64,000 bases of DNA from Sphingobium lignivorans (GTDB lineage: Bacteria > Pseudomonadota > Alphaproteobacteria > Sphingomonadales > Sphingomonadaceae), in the NCBI RefSeq assembly GCF_014203955.1, contig NZ_JACHKA010000001.1, forward strand, positions 2,449,001 to 2,513,000, given 5' to 3'. Every line of letters starts with the position of its first letter. Position 1 is the first letter of the stretch. A program made the translations under genes and the position numbers. Shown in pieces: positions 18,209 to 29,433 of this stretch. The notes below the pieces were generated by a model. That model worked only from the letters and a program-made list of their open reading frames with translations. It searched no databases and was not told the origin of the DNA.

Positions 18209-18640
18209 ATGTCCACAAATCTGATCCCGCCGGTCCTCACGCTGGTGATCTGGTCGCTCATCATGCTGATCTGGATGGCGACGCTGCGAATGCCGGCACT
18301 GGCGCGGCTCAAGATCCCGCCGCATCAGGCGCGCGGCGGACGGGGGCAGGATCTCGACCGGGTGCTGCCGCGCGAGATCAACTGGCCCGCGCACAATTAT
18401 GCGCATCTCATGGAACAGCCGACGATCTTCTATGCGACGGTGCTGGCGCTGGCCGTGCTGGGACAAGGCTCGCCCCTCAATGTCGGGCTCGCCTGGGCCT
18501 ATGTCGCGCTCCGCGTCGTGCACAGCATCTGGCAGGCCACGGTGAACACTATCCCGGTGCGGGCAGGCCTGTTCTTTCTTTCCTCGCTGCTGCTGCTCGT
18601 CCTCGCCGCCAACGGGCTGCTGGGGGCCCTTAACGCCTGA
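18209..18640 (+). CDS. MAPEG family membrane protein
   Basis: A 143-residue integral membrane protein with about four hydrophobic helices. Family features are 'RGGRGQDLD', 'NYAHLMEQPTIFYATVLALAVLG' (polar motif within the first 20 residues shown: NYAHLMEQPTIFY) and 'AWAYVALRVVHSIWQAT'. The ExxxP and RxxHS-type pattern is typical of MAPEG (membrane-associated eicosanoid/glutathione metabolism) proteins. In bacteria the substrate is usually unknown; glutathione-dependent detoxification is a common suggestion. It ends tail-to-tail with the RNA methyltransferase gene, overlapping it by 11 bp. Its ribosome-binding site lies in the upstream terminator hairpin. Confidence 0.85.
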   Translation: MSTNLIPPVLTLVIWSLIMLIWMATLRMPALARLKIPPHQARGGRGQDLDRVLPREINWPAHNYAHLMEQPTIFYATVLALAVLGQGSPLNVGLAWAYVALRVVHSIWQATVNTIPVRAGLFFLSSLLLLVLAANGLLGALNA

Positions 18641-19838
18641 AAGTGCCGACCAGCTCGACATGCGTCGACCAGCGGAATTGCCCGACCGGTCGCGCCTGTT
18701 CGAGCACATAGCCGCTCTCGATCAGAGTGGCGGCATCGCGGGCGAAGCTTGCCGGATTGCACGAGACATAAGCAATGACCGGCACCTGGGCAGCCGCGAG
18801 CTGCAGCACCTGCTCGCGCGCGCCGGCGCGCGGCGGATCGAGGATCACGGCATCGAACCGGTCCAGCTCCTTCGGCGTGAGCGGGCGGCGGAACAGATCG
18901 CGATGCTCGGGGAAGACGCGGCCGGGCAGACGATTGCCACCGGCCTGCAGGGCCAGCACCAGATCGCGCGCGGCCTCCGCGGCATAGAGTTTGCGCCCGG
19001 GCACGTCATTCGCCAGCGACAGCGCGAACGTGCCGAGGCCGGCAAACAGGTCGGCCACCATGCGTGCATCGCCGATCGCGCCGCGGACCGCCGCGACCAG
19101 CGCGGCTTCTCCGTCACGCGTGGCCTGAAGGAAAGCGCGCGGCGGGAAGCCAACCGCGACCTCGCCGAAACGGACAGTGACCGGATCGGGCTCCCACAAG
19201 GTCATAGGCGCGTCCCCATCGTCCAGCAGGAGCCGGGCCAGCTTGTTCTCGCGTGCGAAATCCAGCAGCGCCTCGGTCACGGCCAGCCCATCGACGGCAA
19301 GGCCGCTCAGCACCAGATCGACGCCCTGATCGACCAGCGCCATGTCTACCGTGGCGGGTTGGCGATCACGCAGATGGCGGGCGAACAGGCTGCGCAGCGG
19401 CGCCACCAGTGCGAACAGGCGCGGTTCCAGAACCTCGCACTGGGCGAGATCGACCATGCGATGGCTGCCCTGCGCGCTGAACCCGACCTGCACCCGCTTG
19501 CCGAGCCGCAGCGCACGCAGACTGGCGCGGCGGCGGCTGCGCGGCGGCGAGACATAAGCGAGCGGGACATCCCCCGCGCTCACACCCTGCCCGGCCAGCG
19601 CGCCCGCGACGCGGCTACGCACATAATCGGCATAAGCCCCGTCAGAGAGGTGCTGGAGCTGGCAGCCGCCGCATTCCGGAAAGTGCCGGCAGACCGGGGC
19701 GACATGATCGGGGCCCTTGATCAGCGTCCCGTCCACGAGCAGCCGATCGCCCGGCGCGCTGCCTGCGACATGGCGCCCATCGGCGGTGACGCCGTCGCCC
19801 CGCGCCGCTATGCGCACGATGAGATCGGGATCGCTCAC
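18630..19838 (-). CDS. RlmD/TrmA-type 23S rRNA (uracil-5-)-methyltransferase
   Basis: A 402-residue RNA m5U methyltransferase, GTG start overlapping the nnrDE stop (GTGA). An N-terminal beta region is followed by Fe-S ligands C-x5-C-G-G-C (CRHFPECGGC, about residues 61-70) with a fourth cysteine in 'LAQCEVL'. The methyltransferase domain has 'DLFAGLGTFAL' (SAM), 'DPPRAG' and the catalytic 'YVSCNPASFARD'. The length is nearer RlmD/RlmC than a full TRAM-containing RumA. Target U1939 versus U747 cannot be assigned. Confidence 0.9.
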   Translation of the reverse strand: MSDPDLIVRIAARGDGVTADGRHVAGSAPGDRLLVDGTLIKGPDHVAPVCRHFPECGGCQLQHLSDGAYADYVRSRVAGALAGQGVSAGDVPLAYVSPPRSRRRASLRALRLGKRVQVGFSAQGSHRMVDLAQCEVLEPRLFALVAPLRSLFARHLRDRQPATVDMALVDQGVDLVLSGLAVDGLAVTEALLDFARENKLARLLLDDGDAPMTLWEPDPVTVRFGEVAVGFPPRAFLQATRDGEAALVAAVRGAIGDARMVADLFAGLGTFALSLANDVPGRKLYAAEAARDLVLALQAGGNRLPGRVFPEHRDLFRRPLTPKELDRFDAVILDPPRAGAREQVLQLAAAQVPVIAYVSCNPASFARDAATLIESGYVLEQARPVGQFRWSTHVELVGTFRR

Positions 19839-21202
19839 AGGGCACTCTCCAGGGCGGCGGGAAGATGGACGAGAAGATCGTCCGCAACGAAGGCCGCGCC
19901 AGCGCGCCGTGCTGCCTCGCCCTGGAGCCAGACCGCCTCGCAAGCCGCGCGAAACGCATCGACGGTGACCGCGAGACGCCCGGCACACAGGCCGGCGAGC
20001 ACGTCACCGGTGCCCGCAGTGGAAAGCCAGGCGGAAGCCGGGGGCGCAACGACGCAGCGGCCATCCGGCGCGGCAATCACCGTGTCCGTTCCCTTGTGCA
20101 CGATCACGGTCTCCATGTGCGTCGCGGCCTGCCGCGTGCGATCGATCTTGTTGCCGGCGAGTGTGCCGAACAGATGCGCGAACTCCCCCTCATGGGGCGT
20201 GAGGATCGCGGGGGGCCGTGCCCATGCCGGCTTGCGCTCGCCGATCAGCCACAGCGCATCGGCGTCCGCCACAAGCGGGATGCCGGCCTCGAGCGCGGCG
20301 GACAGGCGCTGCCATGCCGCTTCTCCCCTGCCCAGCCCGGGCCCGACCAGCACGGCCCGCGCGCGGTCGAACGCCAGCGCCTTGCTGCGCACGATCGCAT
20401 GGCTGAGGCCGGGCTCGGCCGCATCGCCGAGCAGGCGGACATAGCCCGCACCCGAGCGCGCCGCCGCTTCCGCCGACAGGCCCGATGCGCCGGGCATGTC
20501 ACCGGCCACGACCGCTACCAGCCCGCGCGTATATTTGTGCGCATCCCGCGCGGGCGCACCAAAGCGCGGCGCTGCCAGTGCCATGGCGCCCTCCGCCGGG
20601 GCCGCAATGCCGATGTCGACGAGCCAATGCTGCGCGGCGAGCGCGGCCGAGGGCATCAGCACATGGGCGGGCTTCCACGCGCCCAGCGAAATGCAATGCG
20701 TGAACACCGGGACGGGAGACAAGGCAATGGCCGCATCGCTTTCCACACCGCTCGGCACATCGATAGCATAGCTATGCTGCGCAGCATCGACGAGCTGGGC
20801 CAGCCTTTCCGCGGGATCGGGCGCGAGCCCCCGGGTGAGGCCGATGCCGAACAGCGCGTCGACAAGCTGCGCGGCGGGTGCCGCCTCTTCCAGCGTCTCC
20901 ACCGGCCCGCCCCATGCCGCACGCGCCTTGCGGGCGCTGTCGGTCCCCGGCGCGGCCAGCGCGGCCACCCGGACCGGCACGCCCAGATCACGCAGCGCAC
21001 GCGCCACGACATAGCCATCCCCGCCATTGTTGCCCGGACCGCAGAGCACCAACGTCTCGCGCAGATGGCCGGCGCGCCAGATCACCTCCGCCGCGCCTTC
21101 GCCCGCGCGGCACATCAAGGCGTAAGGATCGACGCCGGCATCGAACAGCGCCTGCTCCGCCGTCCGCATCTGCGCGACGGATAGGATAGGGCCGCCCCTC
21201 AT
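19835..21202 (-). CDS. nnr: Bifunctional NAD(P)H-hydrate epimerase / ADP-dependent NAD(P)H-hydrate dehydratase
   Basis: Repairs damaged NADH and NADPH hydrates. The protein has 455 residues. The N-terminal YjeF_N epimerase domain carries 'LVLCGPGNNGGDGYVVAR' near residue 50 and 'DALFGIGLTRG'. The C-terminal ribokinase-like dehydratase domain carries 'AGDMPGASGLSAEAA', 'ILTPHEGEFAHL' and 'STAGTGDVLAG'. Both halves look intact. The ATG at 21202 overlaps the stop of the upstream lipoprotein gene (ATGA). The gene overlaps the downstream methyltransferase start, so three genes are translationally coupled. Confidence 0.95.
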   Translation of the reverse strand: MRGGPILSVAQMRTAEQALFDAGVDPYALMCRAGEGAAEVIWRAGHLRETLVLCGPGNNGGDGYVVARALRDLGVPVRVAALAAPGTDSARKARAAWGGPVETLEEAAPAAQLVDALFGIGLTRGLAPDPAERLAQLVDAAQHSYAIDVPSGVESDAAIALSPVPVFTHCISLGAWKPAHVLMPSAALAAQHWLVDIGIAAPAEGAMALAAPRFGAPARDAHKYTRGLVAVVAGDMPGASGLSAEAAARSGAGYVRLLGDAAEPGLSHAIVRSKALAFDRARAVLVGPGLGRGEAAWQRLSAALEAGIPLVADADALWLIGERKPAWARPPAILTPHEGEFAHLFGTLAGNKIDRTRQAATHMETVIVHKGTDTVIAAPDGRCVVAPPASAWLSTAGTGDVLAGLCAGRLAVTVDAFRAACEAVWLQGEAARRAGAAFVADDLLVHLPAALESAL

Positions 21203-21688
21203 GGCGCGCGCCCGCCCTCGAGCGCACTCACCGGCAACGCATAGCGCTCCTCGCCGAACAGGATCGCGACGGCGGAACCGCTGCGCGCAGTGCGCGGCTC
21301 GATAGCGCCATCCGCGGCGGCGAGCGTGCCATCGGCATCCAGCCGCACGCGGCGGAACCCGCCGTCTGGCCGCGACAGGATGAAGACCCGGCCCTGCGCA
21401 TCCTCCACGGTCTCGATCCGGCAATCCTCCGCGAGGGGCGCATCCCGGCCCATTGCGCAGGGAATGCGGGTCCGCCCATCGGTGGCGCCATCCACCCAGC
21501 GCTTCATGGCTTCGGCGGGAGAGACTGGGGGCGCAGCCGGATCGGCGTCGTCACCCGGACCCGCCTGCCCGCAACCGCCGAGCAGCAGTGCGGCGGCCAT
21601 AACGAGCTGAACGCCCGCCGACCGGGCGACGCTTGCCCCCGACCCGGCCGGAGCCGACGGAGCGGATCGTGCCAGACCAGTGCCGCTC

Positions 21689-21702
<14 letters not shown>
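21199..21702 (-). CDS. Predicted lipoprotein of unknown function
   Basis: The C-terminal body (about 130 residues) follows a hydrophobic stretch [10 protein letters not shown] with a lipobox LGGC, so lipidation is predicted. Two further cysteines occur in 'RIPCAMGRD' and 'LAEDCRIE'; the rest is acidic with beta-rich segments ('[18 protein letters not shown]'). No family is recognised. The start is uncertain: ATG 21702 (167 residues) overlaps the ilvD end, while ATG 21600 would leave almost no basic n-region. Its stop overlaps the nnr start. It lies downstream of ilvD on the same strand and may be cotranscribed. Confidence 0.65.
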
Positions 21703-23413
<1,711 letters not shown>

Positions 23414-23458
23414 GGAGTCCTCTGCGTTTTGCGGGTCCCTTTCCACCTTTGGGCCCTT

Positions 23459-24175
23459 TCACGCAAGACTCTTGCGGCATTGCTCCAGAACCGGACCCAG
23501 AATTTCCGCGAAGCGCGCCTGCCCCGCCGCGTCGCTCACCAGATCCTGCCGCATCTCCACGCCGAGATAAGGACGACCGTGCGCCTCGGCATGGCGGTTC
23601 ATGGAGGCATTGAGCAGCTTGCCCGAATAAGGCTGCTGGTCGCCCACCACGAGTCCGGCGGCCGAAAGCAGGGGAATGGCGATGCGCGCGGCGCGATCAT
23701 CCTCGTTGTAGAGAATGCCGATCTCCCACGGGCGCGCTTCCTCCGGGCGGCTGCGCAGACCGGGCGTGAAGCTGTGCAGGGAAAGGATGAAGGGCCGGTG
23801 CGCCTGCCCGGCGAGTCGCTCCACCTGCGCATGATAGGGGTCATAGAAGCGCAGCAGCCGGTCGGCGACATCGGCCGTGCCATTACCTTCGACATGGTGG
23901 CCGTCGCTGTGCACGGGGACAAGACCGGCGGCATCGGGCTCGCGATTATAGTCGATGACGAGACGGGAGACGCCGCCCAGGATGGCGCAGCATCCACCTC
24001 GCCGGACGAGCAGCTCGGCCACCTCCGCAACGCCAATATCCAGCGCGACATGCTCGTGCATGAGCGCCGGAGGCACGCCGAGATCGATGCCGTCGGGCAC
24101 CGCATTGGAGGCATGGTCGGCGACGATGAGGATCGGCGCGCCGCTGTCGCCGAGGATATGGAAGGGAGACGTCAT
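23459..24175 (-). CDS. N-formylglutamate amidohydrolase family protein
   Basis: A 238-residue FGase-family zinc amidohydrolase. Visible signatures are 'LIVADHASNAVP' near residue 16, 'HVALDIGVAEVA', 'VIDYNREP', 'ILSLHSFTPG' and 'GVEMRQDLV'. Family members hydrolyse N-formyl-L-glutamate in histidine degradation or act on related N-acyl compounds. There are no other hut genes here, so the histidine role is not supported by context. It lies 45 bp upstream of ilvD on the same strand. Confidence 0.88.
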   Translation of the reverse strand: MTSPFHILGDSGAPILIVADHASNAVPDGIDLGVPPALMHEHVALDIGVAEVAELLVRRGGCCAILGGVSRLVIDYNREPDAAGLVPVHSDGHHVEGNGTADVADRLLRFYDPYHAQVERLAGQAHRPFILSLHSFTPGLRSRPEEARPWEIGILYNEDDRAARIAIPLLSAAGLVVGDQQPYSGKLLNASMNRHAEAHGRPYLGVEMRQDLVSDAAGQARFAEILGPVLEQCRKSLA

Positions 24176-24241
24176 CGGGCCATCCTAGAGGCAGGATCGC
24201 TTCGCCGAAAGAGGCTGTGCCGGCCGGAGAGTTGCCCCTCT

Positions 24242-25078
24242 TCAGCGCAGGCGCGTGGAGAGCGTCCACCAGTCGGGATGATCCCGGTCGATGCGCGTCG
24301 CGGCGGCATCCCGCTCGGCCGTGCTCGCGAACAGGCCGAAACAGGTGGCGCCCGAGCCGGACATCCGGGCGAGGCGTGGCAATTGCGCGCGCAGCACGGC
24401 CAGCACCTCGTCGATCTCCGGCACCACCTCCATGGCGGGCGCGGCAAGATCGTTTCGCCCGCGCGCCCAGTCGAGCGGATCGAGCGGGCCGCGATCTTCC
24501 CCGTCCCATGCGGCGAACACGGGCCCCGTCGGACAGGCGACCAGCGGATTGACGAGCAGAACCGGCATGTCGGCCAGATCGAGCGCCACCGGCTCCAGCT
24601 TCTCGCCGATCCCCGCGCCGAACACGGTGTGCGAACCGAGGCAGGCCGGCACATCCGCGCCGAGCGCGGCGGCGATGCGCGCCAGATCGACATCAGCCGG
24701 GGAAATGGCCCACAGGCGCAGCAGGAGGCGCAGGGCCGCCGCCGCATCCGCCGAGCCGCCGCCAATGCCGGACGCGACGGGAAGGCGCTTGTCGAGCATC
24801 AGATCGGCCCCGGACCGGATGCCCGCGGCCTCGCGCAACGCCCGCGCCGCCCGCAGGACGAGATTGTCCTCCCCGGCGGACAGATCATCGGCGAATGGCC
24901 CCTCGATCGCCAGCGTCAGCGCGCCGTCCTCGCGCGCGGTGGCGCCTAGCACGTCGCCATCGGTGCAGAAGGCGAACAGGCTCTCCAGCTCATGATAGCC
25001 ATCCGCCCGGCGCGCGCGGACATGGAGCGCCAGATTGACCTTCGCAAACGCGATTTCAGAAAGAGCCGGAACCTGCAT
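24242..25078 (-). CDS. ispE: 4-diphosphocytidyl-2-C-methyl-D-erythritol kinase
   Basis: A GHMP kinase of the MEP isoprenoid pathway that phosphorylates CDP-methylerythritol. From the ATG at 25078 (MQVPALSEIAFAKVNL, AGAGAG upstream) it has 278 residues, near the family length; a start 21 codons earlier adds an unconserved extension. Motifs are 'FAKVNLALHV' at the N-terminus, the ATP-binding 'LPVASGIGGGSADAAA', and 'RMSGSGATCFGLF' near the C-terminus. It is 66 bp upstream of the formylglutamate amidohydrolase gene on the same strand. Confidence 0.95.
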   Translation of the reverse strand: MQVPALSEIAFAKVNLALHVRARRADGYHELESLFAFCTDGDVLGATAREDGALTLAIEGPFADDLSAGEDNLVLRAARALREAAGIRSGADLMLDKRLPVASGIGGGSADAAAALRLLLRLWAISPADVDLARIAAALGADVPACLGSHTVFGAGIGEKLEPVALDLADMPVLLVNPLVACPTGPVFAAWDGEDRGPLDPLDWARGRNDLAAPAMEVVPEIDEVLAVLRAQLPRLARMSGSGATCFGLFASTAERDAAATRIDRDHPDWWTLSTRLR

Positions 25079-25159
25079 GGGCGCTCTCTTAGCGACGCTC
25101 CCGGCCGCTTGTCTTGCGCTGATTTGGACAGGCTCTTCCATCGCTCGTGATCGGCCGGC

Positions 25160-25184
25160 GGAACTTTCCGCCGCCCGGACCGTC
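25160..25184 (+). promoter_or_regulatory. EcfG-type (general stress response) sigma-factor promoter
   Basis: GGAAC (25160-25164), 16 bases, then CGTC (25181-25184). The alphaproteobacterial EcfG consensus is GGAAC-N16/17-CGTT, so one base deviates. It is about 40 bp upstream of a small membrane-protein gene of a type often found in stress regulons. Confidence 0.55.
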
Positions 25185-25223
25185 TCATGATGGTCTGTTC
25201 ATCATTGATCGGGAGAATGCTCC

Positions 25224-25370
25224 ATGCTCTGGACCATCATCGCCGTGCTGCTCGTGCTGTGGCTGCTCGGTTTCGTCGCTCAGGTGGGCGGCGGCCTCAT
25301 TCACCTGCTGCTGCTGGTGGCAGGGGTGATCTTCGTGTTCCAGCTCATCACCGGACGCCGATCGCTATAA
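25224..25370 (+). CDS. Small two-helix membrane protein, lmo0937 family (DUF5670)
   Basis: A 48-residue protein, MLWTIIAVLLVLWLLGFV at its start, with a second hydrophobic helix from 'GLIHLLLLVAGVIFVF' and a short basic end (GRRSL). Pattern and size match the lmo0937 family of tiny membrane proteins. The ribosome-binding site GGGAGA lies about 8 bases upstream and a near-consensus EcfG promoter precedes it, suggesting production in stationary phase or stress. The molecular role of the family is unknown. It stands alone between two minus-strand genes. Confidence 0.82.
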   Translation: MLWTIIAVLLVLWLLGFVAQVGGGLIHLLLLVAGVIFVFQLITGRRSL

Positions 25371-25445
25371 TCGCCGCCCTGCCGGACGCGTGGAGGAGGT
25401 TCGCGTCAGAACCTGCTCCACCGCCGGCTTGCCTTCGCCGCTCGC

Positions 25446-26726
25446 TCAGCCGAACGGCGCATCCATCGACGTTGGCGGCTCGGTAAACCATTTGGGACCC
25501 GTGGCCGTCATGTGGAAGCAATCTTCCAGCCGCATGCCGAACTGGCCCGGCAGGTAGATGCCCGGCTCGTTCGAGAAGCACATGCCCTCGGCCAGTGGCG
25601 TGGTTTCGCCATGGACGAGATTGATCGGCTCGTGCCCGTCCATGCCGATGCCATGGCCTGTGCGATGGGAGAGGCCGGGCAGCGTGTAGCGCGGCCCATA
25701 GCCCAGTGATTCATAGTAAGCGCGCACGGCATCGTCCACCTTGCCGGCGGGCGTGCCGATCTTCGCGGCTGCGTTCGCAACCTGCTGGCCGCGCGCCATC
25801 TCGCTCCACACCTTGCGCTGCAGCGCACTGGGCGTCCCGTAAACGAATGTGCGCGAGATATCCGAGGCATAGCCCTTCACCGAGCAGCCGCAATCGAACA
25901 GCACCACGCGCCCCTCGCCCACCGTTTCCGGCACGATGCTGCCATGCGGATAGGCCGTACCTTCGCCGATCAGGATGAGCGAGCCCGGGGCTTCGCCGCC
26001 CAGCCGGATGCTCGCCGCCTCAATGAGTCCGGCAAGGTCCGCCTGGCTCATGCCTTTCTCGACGCGCGGATAGACCCAGCGATAGGCCGCCATTGTCACG
26101 TCGTTCGCGCCCTGCATCAGCGCGATCTCGGCCGGCGTCTTGCGCATCCGGCAACCGCGCACGACGGGATTGGCCGACACCAGCTTCACGTCCGGCAAGG
26201 CCCGCTTCAGCCCATCGATGGCGAGGTAGCGCACGGTTTCCTCGATACCGACCGGCCGCCGGGCCAGGCCCCGATCCTTGAGGAACCCGGCGACGAGCTT
26301 GAGCGGATCCTCATCTTCCTGCCAGACGCGCACCTCCGCCTTGATGTCCAGCATCTGCTCGATGGAAGGCGCCTCGAAGAACGGCGTGACGATGCCTGCC
26401 TCGCCCTCGGCCGGCAGGATCACGGCGGTCAGCCGCTCGCTGCGCCACCATTTGATGCCGGTGAAATAGACGAGGCTCGATCCCGGCTCGATGAGCACCG
26501 CGCCGATCCCGTTCTCGCGCATGAGCGCCTGCGCCCGCTGCACACGCGCGGCGCGCTCCGCCGTGCTGATGGGGGCAAGGCCGCTGGTGAGGCTCTTGAG
26601 TTGCGCCAGATCCGGCTCGGCGGCCCGGACGACAGGCGAGCGCGCGAGGCTGGCACCCAGGAAAAGCGCACCCCCCGCCCCGGCAAGCCACTGGCGGCGC
26701 GAAGGCCGCGGCAATTGTCCCATCAT
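25446..26726 (-). CDS. Exported M24B metallopeptidase (Xaa-Pro aminopeptidase-like)
   Basis: A 426-residue protein with a Tat-like signal (PSRRQWLAGAGGALFLG, about residues 8-24). A creatinase N-terminal domain is followed by the pita-bread M24 domain. Metal ligands are visible in 'LFDCGCSVKGYASDISRTF' (two Asp), 'HRTGHGIGMDGHE' (His) and 'GMCFSNEPGIYLPG' and 'GMRLEDCF' (two Glu). It would cleave X-Pro peptides in the periplasm. Two adjacent ATG codons follow a GAGGGGG ribosome-binding site. A small direct repeat (CTACGAT twice) lies in the upstream region. Confidence 0.9.
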   Translation of the reverse strand: MMGQLPRPSRRQWLAGAGGALFLGASLARSPVVRAAEPDLAQLKSLTSGLAPISTAERAARVQRAQALMRENGIGAVLIEPGSSLVYFTGIKWWRSERLTAVILPAEGEAGIVTPFFEAPSIEQMLDIKAEVRVWQEDEDPLKLVAGFLKDRGLARRPVGIEETVRYLAIDGLKRALPDVKLVSANPVVRGCRMRKTPAEIALMQGANDVTMAAYRWVYPRVEKGMSQADLAGLIEAASIRLGGEAPGSLILIGEGTAYPHGSIVPETVGEGRVVLFDCGCSVKGYASDISRTFVYGTPSALQRKVWSEMARGQQVANAAAKIGTPAGKVDDAVRAYYESLGYGPRYTLPGLSHRTGHGIGMDGHEPINLVHGETTPLAEGMCFSNEPGIYLPGQFGMRLEDCFHMTATGPKWFTEPPTSMDAPFG

Positions 26727-26863
26727 CGAGCCCCCTCAAGATAAAAAGATCGATCGTAGATCGTAGACGATATGGATAACCGCATTATCCGTTCATCGGC
26801 AATGCCAATGTGAGGGCCCAAGCGGCCGCTGACGAAAGCCGTCCAGGCAAGGGTGCAGACCCT

Positions 26864-28516
<1,653 letters not shown>

Positions 28517-28632
28517 GATGGCTCTCCGTTGCATCGACCGGGGTCCGGTCGCCGCAATTCTCAAACGTCTTGCGGTCACCCGCGATGCGGCAGAGTTGAC
28601 CGCGCCGTCAACCTCTGTCTCTTAGCAGCGCG

Positions 28633-29433
28633 ATGCGGGGTAGAGAACAAAGCAGTCTGGAGGAGGCGGTCCGGTCCTACGCGCTGTGGTGGCGCGATGC
28701 GGGACTGCACTGCGCGACCGAATCCGGCGCCCATGGCTGGCGAACGGCGCGTCCGGCGCCGTTCTGGCAGGAGACGCCGGGTGCCGATCGGGCGCAGCCG
28801 CCCGAAATATCGGCCGCGCCTGCCCTGACCACAGCCCCTGTCGCGCACGCCCCTGCCCCAGCCTCCATTGCCGCGCCGATGCCGGGCGATCTCCCCGCAT
28901 TCCTTGCCTGGCTCGCCAGCGATCCGGACCAGCCGGAAGCCACATGGAGCGGCCCCCAGATCCTGCCGCCTCTGCGCGAACAGATGCGCTTGCTGTTCAT
29001 CGTCGAGATGCCATGGGCGCAGGCGAGCGACGGCGAGACGGTGCTGGCACCCGAGCAGCGGCATTTCGTCGAGGCGATGGCGGCCAGCTTGGGCCTGAAC
29101 GCTGATGACATGGCAATCGCCTCGCTCGCGACACGGCGCCCGCCCGGTTCCCTGCTCGATGAAGCGACGCTGGCGCGGCTCGCGGAGCGGATGACGCATT
29201 ATCTGGGCCTTGCCCGGCCCGGCGGCGCCGTGATCCTGAGCGATCGTACCAGCCGCGCCCTGATCGGCGCGCCATGGCGGCCGGGCATGGACATCCTGCC
29301 CGAGATCGCCCATTCAGGCGGCGGGACGAGCGCGGTCGCGCTGCCCGGGCCGGATTTGCTGATGAACCGGCCGGCAGCGAAGGCCAGAAGCTGGCAGGCC
29401 CTGCGCCTGCTCCATGGGGTATTGAACGGATGA
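28633..29433 (+). CDS. Degenerate uracil-DNA glycosylase-like protein
   Basis: A 266-residue protein. After a Pro/Ala-rich linker (about 45-85), the C-terminal half follows the layout of family 4-type uracil-DNA glycosylases: 'LLFIVEMPWA' where active enzymes have a GEAPG-type motif, 'LARPGGAVILSDRTSRALIG', and 'LLMNRPAAKARSWQALRLL' where they have HPxxLLRNPxxK. The catalytic GEAPG and the His-Pro motif are replaced, and Fe-S cysteines are missing, so it is probably not an active glycosylase. Its stop overlaps the lytic transglycosylase start (ATGA), which ties it to the envelope gene. Fold assignment is by pattern only. Confidence 0.6.
   Translation: MRGREQSSLEEAVRSYALWWRDAGLHCATESGAHGWRTARPAPFWQETPGADRAQPPEISAAPALTTAPVAHAPAPASIAAPMPGDLPAFLAWLASDPDQPEATWSGPQILPPLREQMRLLFIVEMPWAQASDGETVLAPEQRHFVEAMAASLGLNADDMAIASLATRRPPGSLLDEATLARLAERMTHYLGLARPGGAVILSDRTSRALIGAPWRPGMDILPEIAHSGGGTSAVALPGPDLLMNRPAAKARSWQALRLLHGVLNG

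Noticed and set aside
23414..23458. Branched-chain leader peptide/attenuator before ilvD
   Set aside because: The gap is 45 bases with no run of Leu/Ile/Val codons and no terminator-like hairpin.
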